Shown here: positions 8,854 through 16,851 of the stretch, in pieces | Position numbering within the stretch: the stretch's first letter is position 1 | Layout of the letters: every line of letters begins with the position of its first letter | From: Trichococcus paludicola | GTDB taxonomy: Bacteria; Bacillota; Bacilli; Lactobacillales; Aerococcaceae | Direction: 5' to 3' | DNA length: 64,000 bases | NCBI RefSeq assembly: GCF_003052295.1 | Contig: NZ_QBLC01000001.1 | Location: forward strand, 186,001-250,000 | The notes under the pieces: model-generated | Told to the model about the DNA's origin: nothing | The model's input: only the letters and a program-made list of their open reading frames with translations | Database searches by the model: none | Position numbers and translations under genes: made by a program

Positions 8854-9662
8854 AAGTATTTTTGAATACGGCCTATCTTGAGGAAGATGCAGCGCTGATC
8901 AGTCCGCTGTCCCCAGGCTTCATGTACGGATACGGAGTTTTTGAGACGATCCGCGTTTCCGGTAAACAAGCGCTGTTTCTGGACCAACATTACACACGCA
9001 TGGTCCGTGCGCTGTCGGTTCTGGGGATGACTTGCCCCTATCAAGAAACCGACCTCCAGCCGATCATCGAAAAATTGCTGAAGCTGAATGGCGTTTCCGA
9101 AGGTTTCGTAAAGGTCGTCTGCAGCAAACCGACCCCGGAAAAACAGGCGCATCAGGAAGCGGATATCCTGATCCTGACAGGAATGAAAACCTACAAAGAG
9201 GAATACGCGACAGGCTTGAAAGTATGCCTGGCCGATGCGAGAAGGAACGAATTCTCCAAGCTTGTCAGCATCAAAAGCATGAACTATGCGGAAAACATCC
9301 TGGAAAAGGAGGCGGCCGTCCAGAGAGGCTTTGATGAAGCTCTTTTCTTGAATACCCAAGGACAGGTTGCCGAGGGATGCGTCGCCAATATTTTTTGGGT
9401 CAAGGCTCGCGAGGTTTACACACCCGCTGCGGCCTGCGGCATCCTTGAGGGGACAGCCAGGGAAAGGGTCATCCAACAGTGCCTGGAGTTGGGTATGCCG
9501 ATTCATGAAGGCAGCTATCTTCAGGAAGAACTGTTTGACGCGGACGAGGTTTTTTTGACCAATGCGTTGATGGGGATTATGCCGGTCAGCCGTTTGGAGG
9601 ACAAGTACTTCGACCTAAAGGAATATCAAGTAGTGCCCCAGCTCCGAGGAAACGGGCGCTAA
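8850..9662 (+). CDS. pabC: 4-amino-4-deoxychorismate lyase, class IV PLP enzyme
   Basis: A 270-residue class IV aminotransferase-fold protein. The PLP-binding lysine is in IKSMNYAEN (about Lys142). It should split aminodeoxychorismate into pyruvate and 4-aminobenzoate, completing the three-gene pathway for folate. The start codon overlaps the pabB stop (ATGA), so it is translationally coupled. Branched-chain or D-amino-acid aminotransferases share this fold and are the alternatives, but operon position decides. No other folate genes follow. Confidence 0.9.
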   Translation: MKVFLNTAYLEEDAALISPLSPGFMYGYGVFETIRVSGKQALFLDQHYTRMVRALSVLGMTCPYQETDLQPIIEKLLKLNGVSEGFVKVVCSKPTPEKQAHQEADILILTGMKTYKEEYATGLKVCLADARRNEFSKLVSIKSMNYAENILEKEAAVQRGFDEALFLNTQGQVAEGCVANIFWVKAREVYTPAAACGILEGTARERVIQQCLELGMPIHEGSYLQEELFDADEVFLTNALMGIMPVSRLEDKYFDLKEYQVVPQLRGNGR

Positions 9663-9692
9663 GCGGAGCACACCGTTGATTCCTAGCCGAAA

Positions 9693-9770
9693 CTCCGATG
9701 AAGTTGTTTTTATCGGAGAAGGCATGCAAACTGTCGGGTGAACTCCTGCGAAGGCTCCGTTCACCGGAGC
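9693..9770 (+). repeat. paired CTCCG/CGGAG hairpins, candidate dispersed repeat
   Basis: The pabC-to-TtcA gap holds two hairpins: CTCCGAT...ATCGGAG (9693-9718) and GCTCCG...CGGAGC (9754-9770). The 11-mer CTCCGATGAAG here recurs exactly at 14526-14536, and CGGAGAAGGCAT (9714-9725) has the near copy CGGAGCAGGCAT at 14649. The shared start and end words suggest a family of palindromic intergenic repeats. Confidence 0.45.
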
Positions 9771-9827
9771 AAAAGAAAAAACCACAGTAACCACTCAGAC
9801 AGCCCGCAAGAAAGGAAAACCGATTAG

Positions 9828-10691
9828 ATGGAAAAATGCGATCAAATCGAAAGAAGCCTCATCAAAAAATACCGGAAATCCTTATGGCGGCCCTTCATAA
9901 AAGCGATCCAGGAATATGAACTGATCCAGAACGGCGACAAGATAGCCGTCTGCATCTCCGGTGGGAAGGATTCGATGCTGATGGCTAAACTGATGCAAGA
10001 GCTGCAACGGCATGGCACGATACGATTCGAGCTGGTCTTTTTGGCGATGAATCCGGGATACAGTGAACAGAACCAGCAACAGATTTTGGATAATGCCGCA
10101 TTGATGGACATCCCGCTGACCGTTTTCGAGTCCTCCATTTTTGATGTCGTTGAGAATGTGGACTCGTCCCCCTGTTATCTTTGCGCGCGCATGCGCAGGG
10201 GCAGTCTGTACCAAAAAGCCCAGGAGCTCGGCTGCAACAAGATCGCTTTGGGCCATCATTTCGATGACGTCATCGAGACGATCTTGATGAATATGTTCTA
10301 CGGCGGGACCATCGAGACGATGATGCCAAAGCTGCACAGCCGGAACTTCGAAGGGATGGAGCTGATCCGGCCGCTTTATCATGTGAAGGAAGCGGATATC
10401 ATCGCCTGGAAGGACTACCATCAATTGACATTCCTCCAGTGCGCCTGCCGTTTCACGGAAATGTACGATAATCAACCGAGCGATATCGGAGGTTTCAAGC
10501 GCAAAGAGATGAAGGCATTGATCGGCCAACTGCGCGAAACGAGTCCGCTCATCGACGCGAATATCTTCCAGAGTGTGCAGAGCGTGAACCTCGAAAAAAT
10601 CATTTCTTCCCGAGATCGGGACGGAAGGCATCATTTTCTGGAAAAATACGCGGATGGGGCTGAAAGGCCGCAGCAAGATATGGTAGAATGA
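9828..10691 (+). CDS. TtcA-like tRNA 2-thiolation ATPase
   Basis: A 287-residue PP-loop ATPase of the TtcA/TtuA group. The PP-loop SGGKDS is at residues 44-49, a CxxC pair occurs in SPCYLCARMRRG, and another Cys-x-Cys near FLQCACRF could complete an iron-sulfur or sulfur-relay site. Relatives activate a tRNA base by adenylation and insert sulfur, for example 2-thiocytidine at position 32. The ATG follows AGAAAGGAAAA. The TilS alternative is less likely because the CxxC is present and TilS C-terminal domains are absent. The actual tRNA target cannot be read from the sequence. It overlaps the longer form of the next gene. Confidence 0.8.
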   Translation: MEKCDQIERSLIKKYRKSLWRPFIKAIQEYELIQNGDKIAVCISGGKDSMLMAKLMQELQRHGTIRFELVFLAMNPGYSEQNQQQILDNAALMDIPLTVFESSIFDVVENVDSSPCYLCARMRRGSLYQKAQELGCNKIALGHHFDDVIETILMNMFYGGTIETMMPKLHSRNFEGMELIRPLYHVKEADIIAWKDYHQLTFLQCACRFTEMYDNQPSDIGGFKRKEMKALIGQLRETSPLIDANIFQSVQSVNLEKIISSRDRDGRHHFLEKYADGAERPQQDMVE

Positions 10692-10738
10692 GTCGAACCT
10701 CCGCAAAATCGGAGAACATTATTAGGGAGTTGAAAGAA

Positions 10739-11203
10739 ATGACCTTGTCATTCGAAGAAAAAAAAGCGATATTTGATGATTATAAAGAACTGACGGCTGT
10801 TCCGGTCTCGATGAACCGGATCAATTATCATTTCAATGCGAGTGCGGTGGACCACAAAATCGCTGTCCGCTTCCTGCATCCAAACGGCAATGCCTTCATT
10901 TATGCAGGCTACCTGCCGAAAGAAGAGACGGATAAAGGCTATATTTCCGTATTGGAAAGCGATGAAGGAAGGATCCGTTTCCTGTTGGAAAAGGCGATTT
11001 CCTTTCTGAAAAAAACCGAAGACGGCTATGAGGAGGGCTACTCGGAAAAATGGGTGGATCGGTCTGGAGATGTTCTGTTGCTGATCTACGATAATCCGAT
11101 GTGGTCGGTTGCGTTGAAGAACGGTCAAATGGAAGGGATTTTCAAAACCCGTGATGCAGCTGTCGGTTATCTGAATGATGAAGGTTTCTCGCGAACCAAT
11201 TAA
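10739..11203 (+). CDS. conserved hypothetical cytosolic protein
   Basis: A 154-residue soluble protein that I do not recognise. It is rich in charged residues, lacks a signal peptide or membrane segment, and has a central stretch (RFLHPNGNAFIYAGYLP) that looks like a beta-rich core. The start at 10739 is preferred over 10688 because AGGGAG (10724-10729) lies 9 nt upstream; the longer form would overlap the TtcA-like gene by one codon. It probably forms a transcript with the TtcA-like and Nudix genes. Confidence 0.7.
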   Translation: MTLSFEEKKAIFDDYKELTAVPVSMNRINYHFNASAVDHKIAVRFLHPNGNAFIYAGYLPKEETDKGYISVLESDEGRIRFLLEKAISFLKKTEDGYEEGYSEKWVDRSGDVLLLIYDNPMWSVALKNGQMEGIFKTRDAAVGYLNDEGFSRTN

Positions 11204-11233
11204 CCGCTAAAAGCATGCGAAAGGAAGGCTGGC

Positions 11234-11794
11234 ATGGGAATCAGAAAAATGCTTGCGGACTATTTTCCCTTTAATGAACAGGAAGAAAAGGACCGTGAGC
11301 TGATGCTTCGCTATCTGGATCAATTCGATGATTTGTTCAAGCGTGAGAATGCGTTCGCCCACTTCACCGCTTCGAGTTGGGTCGTGAATCGCGACCGTAC
11401 CAAGGTGCTGATGGTCTACCATAACATCTACAGGTCCTGGTCCTGGATCGGGGGCCACATGGATGGCGAAACCGATTTTTTGGCGACGGCCATCCGGGAA
11501 ACGATGGAAGAGACGGGTATCGAGCAGGTAAAGCCGATTTCGCAGAAGCTCTTTTCGCTCGAAATATTGAGTGTGGATGGGCACGTCAAAAACGGCAAAC
11601 AGGTAGGGACGCATGTGCATCTGAATCTGACCTACCTGCTGGAAGCTGACGAGACGCAACAGACGAGCGTCAAACCTGACGAAAACAGTGGGGTCGCTTG
11701 GATGGGATTGGAAGAGGCGCTTTCCAAGTGCAGCGAACCTTACATGAAGGGCATTTACGCCAAGCTGAACGATAAATTGAAGACAATGCAATAA
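11234..11794 (+). CDS. Nudix hydrolase
   Basis: A 186-residue protein with a Nudix box, GGHMDGETDFLATAIRETME followed by ETG, that binds divalent metal through the RETMEE glutamates. The first glutamate of the canonical box is shifted by one position, as in a subgroup whose box begins GGHxDGDTD. The substrate cannot be predicted; family members hydrolyse nucleoside diphosphates linked to another group. The start ATG at 11234 has AAGGAAGG upstream. The N-terminal 40 residues are helical and charged and may be a dimerisation region. Confidence 0.88.
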   Translation: MGIRKMLADYFPFNEQEEKDRELMLRYLDQFDDLFKRENAFAHFTASSWVVNRDRTKVLMVYHNIYRSWSWIGGHMDGETDFLATAIRETMEETGIEQVKPISQKLFSLEILSVDGHVKNGKQVGTHVHLNLTYLLEADETQQTSVKPDENSGVAWMGLEEALSKCSEPYMKGIYAKLNDKLKTMQ

Positions 11795-11830
11795 CGAAAA
11801 AAATAGCCGCTCGGCGCCGATGGTTCTCAT

Positions 11831-11926
11831 TTTCCATCGCCAACAAAAAGTGGCATAATGACAGGGGAGAGCATCGACTGCGCCGAATAACGGCTTCGGC
11901 GAGTCGGTGCAGCCGCTGTTTTTTTT
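11831..11926 (+). promoter_or_regulatory. promoter plus strong hairpin and T-run upstream of the VOC gene
   Basis: TTTCCA (11831-11836), a 17-bp spacer and TGGCATAAT (extended -10 at 11854-11859) make a convincing promoter. The RNA begins near 11866 and would fold GCATCGACT (11871-11879) with AGTCGGTGC (11902-11910) around an inner GCCGAA/TTCGGC stem. Eight T follow at 11919-11926, and an alternative small stem CGGCT/AGCCG would abut that T-run. This reads like an attenuator or a short RNA of about 60 nt. Confidence 0.5.
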
Positions 11927-11979
11927 GTCCATTTGCACTGTAGAGGCCGGCATGAAAGAGATCAAGGGGGAATTCAAAT

Positions 11980-12864
11980 ATGCAAAAAATTGTTCCGCAT
12001 TTTTGGTTTGATACGCAAGCAGCAGAAGCCGCCGCATTCTATACCTCACTGTTCGATAATTCCAAAATCACAAACGTCAGCCAAATCCAGAATCCACCAC
12101 CATATGGAACGGCCGATATTGTTTCGATGACGTTGGCCGGTCAGGATTTCATGGCGATCGCGGCAGGCCCGTATTTCCGCTTCAATCCGTCCATTTCCAT
12201 CCGGATCGATTGCACATCAATGAAGGAAATCGATTTTCTTTGGGAAAAACTTTCGGAAGGCGGCGCGGTGCTCATGCCGTTGGATGCTTATCCCTTCAGC
12301 AAAAGGTATGGCTGGACGGAGGACCGTTACGGCCTGTCTTGGCAAATCATGCATGTCGGCGAACGGAAGATAGAACAGAAATTGACTCCGACGCTGATGT
12401 TCACCAAAAAACAGTGCGGCAAAGCAGAGGAGGCAATCCTTTTCTATGAGGCTGTATTTTCAGATACCTCAATCGATGCAATGGATTACTACGGAGTGGG
12501 GGAGGAACCGGATGCGCCCGGGACGGTAAGGTTCGCTTCTTTCAAATTGGAAGACCAATCGTTCGCAGCCATGGACAGCGCTCAGGCCCATGATTTTGAA
12601 TTCAATGAAGCCATCTCTTTCATCGTCAATTGCGAAACGCAGGAAGAAATCGATTACTATTGGGAAGCCCTGTCTTACGTCCCGGAAGCGGAAAATTGCG
12701 GATGGCTGAAGGATAAATACGGGGTATCTTGGCAGATCGTTCCAACGGACATGAACGAGATGCTGCAGACCGCGGATCCTGAAAAATTGGCCCGCGTCAC
12801 AGAGGCGACTCTGAAAATGAAAAAATTGGATCTTGCGGAACTGAGAAGAGTTTACGAAGCCTAG
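11980..12864 (+). CDS. two-domain PhnB-like/VOC superfamily protein
   Basis: A 294-residue protein made of two tandem copies of a glyoxalase/bleomycin-resistance fold in its 3-demethylubiquinone methyltransferase-like (PhnB) form. The halves begin QKIVPHFWFDTQAAEAAAFY and QKLTPTLMFTKKQCGKAEEA, and each ends with a YGLSWQI or YGVSWQI motif. Such proteins are often misnamed methyltransferases; their substrates are generally unknown. The ATG follows AAGGGGG. It is alone in its transcript behind the hairpin element at 11831-11926. Confidence 0.85.
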   Translation: MQKIVPHFWFDTQAAEAAAFYTSLFDNSKITNVSQIQNPPPYGTADIVSMTLAGQDFMAIAAGPYFRFNPSISIRIDCTSMKEIDFLWEKLSEGGAVLMPLDAYPFSKRYGWTEDRYGLSWQIMHVGERKIEQKLTPTLMFTKKQCGKAEEAILFYEAVFSDTSIDAMDYYGVGEEPDAPGTVRFASFKLEDQSFAAMDSAQAHDFEFNEAISFIVNCETQEEIDYYWEALSYVPEAENCGWLKDKYGVSWQIVPTDMNEMLQTADPEKLARVTEATLKMKKLDLAELRRVYEA

Positions 12865-12905
12865 TCACTGTTTTTTTGCATGGTTGCATGAAAGAAGGAT
12901 GCAGG

Positions 12906-14111
12906 ATGAAAAGAGTTAAAAAGACGGTTTGGTGGAAAGGTGTTTTTTGGAGCATCAACTTGTTATTTTTGGCGATTTTGTTGGGATTTTCTGGAGTAGC
13001 TTCGGCCACGACCCTAAATGAGGAGAATCTGGATCATTTGGCTGCCGGTGAGACGATTGAAGGACCGGGTTTCTTTGCGGGTAATGTAGTGAAGGTAGAC
13101 GGAAATGTGGAAGGGACGACTTTTGTTTCCGGGCAGGATGTGCGGATCAATGGCAACATCAACGGTGATCTTTTTGTGGCTGCCCAAACAATTTCCATCA
13201 AGGGAACGGTGACCGGCAATATTTATGGAGCGGGGCAAGCGCTCACCTTTGATGGGCAATCGGAAAGCGATGTTTTCTTCGCCGGTCAGAATATTTCTAT
13301 CGGACAGGATGCTTCTGTTGGCAGGGATCTCTTCGTGGCGGGTGCAACCATCCTACAGGAAGGGATTATCCAACGCAACCTCTTCGGGGGCGGAGCCGAG
13401 GTTGTGCTCAGCGGACAGATTGGCGGGGATGCCAACTTGCAGACGGACAGCCTGAAACTCCAGGACGGCGCCAACATAGCGGGCGACCTCAACTACAAGG
13501 GTGAAAATGAAGCTGACATCGGGGCCGGCGCAACGATTGCCGGAGACACCGATTGGGAATTTGCCGAAACGATGGATAAGGGAACAACTGCCGTGAGGGA
13601 ATCCAATAGGCCGTACATGAAGTTTGTCTGGTTCCTTTGGAGCTTGGCGAGCGCTTTGCTGATTTGGTTCCTGATTAGGATTTGGCGCCCCGCTTTTTGG
13701 CAAAACACAACCCGTCCCTTGGCTGAACAGCCGCTGAAGACGTTGGGTGTCGGTCTGCTGACATTGTTGGTGGTGCCGCCGATGATCATCTTGGCGATGG
13801 TCACCGTCATCGGGATTCCGATCGCGCTCATCCTTGGCGCCGTTTATCCGATTGCTTTGTATCTGTCGCGGATCATTGTGGCAGTGTTCCTCGGACAGTG
13901 GTTGGCGAATCGTTTCAAGTGGCCCGAGCTGCATAAAGGCGTCTGGCTGGTGCTTTTGGGATTGATCATCCTGGGTGTTTTGCGGATGCCTCCGTTCATC
14001 GGCTTCCTGAGTTCCTTGCTGATCGTGATGGCAGGGTTGGGATCGCTGGTGATGGCCTATCATCGGGCTACGCCTGAAACAGCAAGTGTGCAGACCGAAT
14101 TGGATCTGTAG
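12906..14111 (+). CDS. secreted bactofilin-like repeat protein with C-terminal membrane domain
   Basis: A 401-residue protein with a signal peptide or first membrane segment (about residues 10-33), a region of short glycine/asparagine-rich repeats (about 40-215) typical of a bactofilin-type right-handed beta-helix (for example RINGNINGDLFVAAQTISIK), then five or so membrane helices (about 235-390). Bactofilins are usually cytoplasmic; here the helix would sit outside the membrane. Proteins of this layout are annotated as polymer-forming, with a proposed role in envelope organisation. ATG 12906 is chosen because GAAGGATG lies upstream. It is followed by its own small gene cluster without overlap. 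Confidence 0.82.
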   Translation: MKRVKKTVWWKGVFWSINLLFLAILLGFSGVASATTLNEENLDHLAAGETIEGPGFFAGNVVKVDGNVEGTTFVSGQDVRINGNINGDLFVAAQTISIKGTVTGNIYGAGQALTFDGQSESDVFFAGQNISIGQDASVGRDLFVAGATILQEGIIQRNLFGGGAEVVLSGQIGGDANLQTDSLKLQDGANIAGDLNYKGENEADIGAGATIAGDTDWEFAETMDKGTTAVRESNRPYMKFVWFLWSLASALLIWFLIRIWRPAFWQNTTRPLAEQPLKTLGVGLLTLLVVPPMIILAMVTVIGIPIALILGAVYPIALYLSRIIVAVFLGQWLANRFKWPELHKGVWLVLLGLIILGVLRMPPFIGFLSSLLIVMAGLGSLVMAYHRATPETASVQTELDL

Positions 14112-14164
14112 CCGGAACAGCAAAATGGAAGTCCGGGATGGAAATACAAACGCTTCATTTTCTT

Positions 14165-14194
14165 TTACCAAGAACGCGCTCCATTTGTTATAAT
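14165..14194 (+). promoter_or_regulatory. promoter of the 84-residue unknown gene
   Basis: TTACCA (14165-14170), 18 bp, then TATAAT (14189-14194) in an extended TGTTATAAT context. The ribosome site GAGGTG follows within about 8 nt, so the mRNA leader is very short. Confidence 0.6.
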
Positions 14195-14212
14195 GGACTT
14201 TGAGGTGAATGC

Positions 14213-14467
14213 ATGAAATTCGTAGTGGCAAGGACATTCAAAAAGAACGGCAGTGCAGCGATCGCAATCGATGCAGTACCATCCATTATGGGCTATTCGG
14301 AAGAGTTGGAGCAACGTTTCGGCCGAAAAATCGAGGTGCTCCTCCTGAGCGGGGACTCCGCGGAAGCCCTTGAAGAGGCGTGGCCGGAATACGCGCCCAT
14401 CGCGATGGCGGACAACAAAGAAACATTCGAACGCACGATAGAAGAAAAAGTCAGCCGGAAAAAATAG
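14213..14467 (+). CDS. small hypothetical protein
   Basis: An 84-residue soluble protein not recognised. It begins with a beta-strand-like KFVVARTF segment and is rich in Glu and Lys, ending EEKVSRKK. It has its own strong promoter, a GAGGTG ribosome site and a strong terminator, so it is expressed as an independent unit, which argues that it is real. No cysteines, signal peptide or membrane segment are present. Confidence 0.7.
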   Translation: MKFVVARTFKKNGSAAIAIDAVPSIMGYSEELEQRFGRKIEVLLLSGDSAEALEEAWPEYAPIAMADNKETFERTIEEKVSRKK

Positions 14468-14475
14468 CATCGTAT

Positions 14476-14518
14476 CGGCGCGGAAGCATATGGGAATGCT
14501 GCCGCGCCGGTCTTTTTT
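14476..14518 (+). terminator. terminator after the 84-residue gene
   Basis: CGGCGCGG-A-AGCAT pairs with ATGCT-G-CCGCGCCG around a short loop, followed by TCTTTTTT. Confidence 0.9.
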
Positions 14519-14525
14519 GATTGTG

Positions 14526-14660
14526 CTCCGATGAAGGCAAGCCTGGCCGTAGCACCGACTTCAGATTCGCCCGCAACTCCGGCGGGCACCGCCTGGCCGG
14601 AGCAGCCGGCCCGGAATCCGACATTCCTCCGGCCGATGTTGTCTTCGCCGGAGCAGGCAT
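14526..14660 (+). repeat. GC-rich intergenic repeat with CTCCG/CGGAG motifs
   Basis: This 372-bp gap (14468-14839) contains no gene. Its GC-rich part has repeated CTCCG and CCGGAG words that could form several stems, starts with the same CTCCGATGAAG as the element at 9693 and ends with CGGAGCAGGCAT, close to CGGAGAAGGCAT there. An open frame runs through it into the LysR gene, but its composition and lack of a ribosome site argue against translation. Confidence 0.45.
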
Positions 14661-14688
14661 CGGTTTTCCAGTCCGCATTAGCCCGGCC

Positions 14689-14718
14689 TTGGTCGAGCGG
14701 GAACCCATCTGGTATAAT
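14689..14718 (+). promoter_or_regulatory. promoter of the LysR-type gene
   Basis: TTGGTC (14689-14694), 18 bp, then TATAAT (14713-14718) within TGGTATAAT, an extended -10. It leaves a 5' leader of about 115 nt before the ATG at 14840. Confidence 0.65.
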
Positions 14719-14839
14719 CGATTCAGAAGCAAAAAAGCCCAAACACAGGACCGCTTCGGTGGTCAAAGCAGCGAGAGGAGGGGGCCTTTTACCGCGCGTA
14801 TCCGCCATTCAGGGGATCCGGACAGGTAAGGCAAGAAAC

Positions 14840-15751
14840 ATGACATTAAAACAATTAAGATATATGCTGGCAGTCGCCCAATACAAATCGATCAACGAAG
14901 CCGCCAAAAAATGCTTCATTTCGCAACCTAGTCTCTCGAATGCCATCAAGGATCTTGAGGAAGAAATCGGCCTGGAGCTGTTCATCCGGACCGCCAAAGG
15001 CATCACTTTGACCGCGGAAGGCAGTGAATTCCTGAAGTATGCCCAACAGGTGATCGAGCAAGCGGAGTTGCTGGAACAGCGCTACCTCGACAAGAAACCA
15101 GCCAAGCAATTGTGTTCCATTTCGACCCAACATTACGCGTTCGCCGTTAGTGCCTTCGTCAACATGATCAAAAAGAGCGGAGCCGATGAATACAAGTTCA
15201 CCTTGCGCGAGACGCGCACGCATGAAATCATCGAGGACGTCAAAAGTTTCCAGAGTGAAATCGGCATCCTCTATCTGGATTCGTTCAACCGCAATGCGCT
15301 GAAAAAAATCCTGCAGGAGAGCCAATTGGAGTTCCATCCTTTGTTTGAAGCGGCACCGCACATCTTTGTCAGCGTCCGCAATCCGTTGGCGACCAAACAA
15401 AGCGTTACCTTGGCGGATCTCGAGGATTATCCCTACCTGTCGTTCGAACAGGGCGAGCATAATTCCTTCTATTTTTCGGAAGAAATCCTCAGCACCGTCT
15501 TCCATAAAAAAAGCATACTGGTCAGCGACCGCGCCACTTTGTTCAACTTGGTGATCGGTTTGGATGGCTATACCATCTCCACCGGCGTACTTAGTGAAGA
15601 GTTGAACGGCACAGATATCGTTTCCGTACCTTTGGATGTCGAAGACCGGATGGTGATCGGTTGGATCGCCAACAAGAAAGCCGGAATCAGCCGGCAGGCA
15701 GCAGCCTACATCAAGGAGCTGAAGGCAGTGATCCGAACCTATGGCAATTAA
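14840..15751 (+). CDS. LysR family regulator, likely methionine/cysteine control
   Basis: A 303-residue LysR protein: winged helix-turn-helix at residues 1-60 (MTLKQLRYMLAVAQYKSIN start) and a two-lobed effector-binding domain from about 90. The ATG at 14840 is used because the canonical LysR N-terminus begins there and AGGTAAGG precedes it; the 103-residue upstream extension is non-coding repeat. It lies immediately upstream of metF-metH, and a 17-bp palindrome TATAGCCTGTTGCTATA sits just after its stop. In streptococci MtaR/MetR binds TATAG-N7-CTATA boxes of this size, so an MtaR-like role is a good inference. Confidence 0.9.
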   Translation: MTLKQLRYMLAVAQYKSINEAAKKCFISQPSLSNAIKDLEEEIGLELFIRTAKGITLTAEGSEFLKYAQQVIEQAELLEQRYLDKKPAKQLCSISTQHYAFAVSAFVNMIKKSGADEYKFTLRETRTHEIIEDVKSFQSEIGILYLDSFNRNALKKILQESQLEFHPLFEAAPHIFVSVRNPLATKQSVTLADLEDYPYLSFEQGEHNSFYFSEEILSTVFHKKSILVSDRATLFNLVIGLDGYTISTGVLSEELNGTDIVSVPLDVEDRMVIGWIANKKAGISRQAAAYIKELKAVIRTYGN

Positions 15752-15771
15752 TAGGTTCGGTCTGCTTAGGA

Positions 15772-15788
15772 TATAGCCTGTTGCTATA
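15772..15788 (+). promoter_or_regulatory. MET-box-like operator upstream of metF
   Basis: TATAGCCTGTTGCTATA is an inverted repeat with TATAGC/GCTATA arms and has the same length and outer bases as the MET-box described for MtaR in Streptococcaceae. It lies 22 bp upstream of the metF -35 element, the usual place for a LysR activator. Confidence 0.7.
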
Positions 15789-15809
15789 ACTAAATATATT
15801 TTTTTGGTG

Positions 15810-15839
15810 TTACTCTATATCTTCATTCCATGTCATACT
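15810..15839 (+). promoter_or_regulatory. metF-metH operon promoter
   Basis: TTACTC (15810-15815), 18 bp, then CATACT (15834-15839) in an extended TGTCATACT context. Confidence 0.55.
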
Positions 15840-15850
15840 ATTGGAAATAA

Positions 15851-15872
15851 ATGACTTCTTGCGGGAAGTCAT
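15851..15872 (+). promoter_or_regulatory. 5' leader hairpin of metF mRNA
   Basis: ATGACTTC and GAAGTCAT form a perfect 8-bp stem with a 6-nt loop near the transcript start. No T-run follows and no S-box or T-box consensus is visible, so it is probably a stabilising 5' stem. Confidence 0.5.
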
Positions 15873-15951
15873 CAACTGACATGATCAATTGTACACAAAG
15901 TAAGTGCGCTTGGAATTGGCCACTTTGAACAAATTGAAGGAGGACATGATT

Positions 15952-16851
15952 ATGAAGATTAGAGATATGATCAGCAAAGGGGAACCAACCGTTTCGTTTG
16001 AAATTTTTCCGCCGAAGAGCAGCTATTCCCTCGACACCGTGTTCGATACTTTGCAAGACCTGAAGGGCCTGCATCCCGATTTCATTTCCGTGACCTACGG
16101 CGCTGGCGGGACCGCCCAAAGCAACACGGTCGAAATCGCATCGCGCATCAAAAAGGATTTCGGCATCGAATCAATCGCCCATTTGACTGGCTGCACATCG
16201 ACAAAAGAGGGCATGAAACGGACGCTGGCATCGATCAAGGATAGCGGCATCGAAAACATCCTGGCATTGCGTGGAGATATCCCGCAAGAAAAATTGGCGG
16301 ACAAGAATTGGAATCCGGAATACCGTTATGCTTCCGAGCTCATCGACGACATCAAAGCAGCAGGCGATTTTTCGATAGGAGCTGCCTGCTATCCGGAAGG
16401 GCATGTCGATTCCATCAACAAAGTGGATGACCTGAAAAATCTGAAAAGGAAAATGGACCATGGTGCGGACTTCATGATCACGCAGCTTTTCTACGACAAC
16501 GATCTTTTCTATCAGTTCAAGGAGAAATTGGATCTTGTCGGCATCGAACAGCCGGTCATCGCCGGGATTTTGCCGGTCCTGAACATCAAACAGGTGAAAC
16601 GGATCCAGGAAATTTCCGGCTGCAATCTGCCGCCGAAATTTCTGCGGATACTTGATAGATACGAACACGATCCGGCATCGCTGCAGGAAGCCGGCATCGC
16701 TTATGCAGTCGATCAGATCATCGATTTGCTTTCTTCCGGGGTGGATGGCGTCCATATCTACACGATGAATAAGCCAGATGCGACAAGAAGAATCATGGAG
16801 AACATCTCCTGTGTCCGCAAGGCGGTCTGCCGAAAAGAGCCGCAAAGATGA
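15952..16851 (+). CDS. metF: 5,10-methylenetetrahydrofolate reductase
   Basis: A 299-residue flavoenzyme that reduces 5,10-methylene-THF to 5-methyl-THF, the methyl donor for methionine synthase. The N-terminal FEIFPPKS, the SVTYGAGGT segment and the later DFMITQLFYD motif are family signatures of the TIM barrel. ATG 15952 is preferred to 15946 because AAGGAGG (15937-15943) is then 8 nt away. Its stop overlaps the start of the next gene (ATGA). It lies behind a MET-box and heads the methionine synthase operon. Confidence 0.95.
   Translation: MKIRDMISKGEPTVSFEIFPPKSSYSLDTVFDTLQDLKGLHPDFISVTYGAGGTAQSNTVEIASRIKKDFGIESIAHLTGCTSTKEGMKRTLASIKDSGIENILALRGDIPQEKLADKNWNPEYRYASELIDDIKAAGDFSIGAACYPEGHVDSINKVDDLKNLKRKMDHGADFMITQLFYDNDLFYQFKEKLDLVGIEQPVIAGILPVLNIKQVKRIQEISGCNLPPKFLRILDRYEHDPASLQEAGIAYAVDQIIDLLSSGVDGVHIYTMNKPDATRRIMENISCVRKAVCRKEPQR

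Noticed and set aside
14531-14839. A 103-residue N-terminal extension of the LysR protein in the same frame
   Set aside because: The canonical LysR start (MTLKQLRY) is at 14840 with its own ribosome site; the extension is GC-rich, low-complexity and covers a repeat and a promoter.
15789-15951. S-box or T-box riboswitch in the metF leader
   Set aside because: Only a simple hairpin is present, without the conserved S-box or T-box sequences or a terminator.
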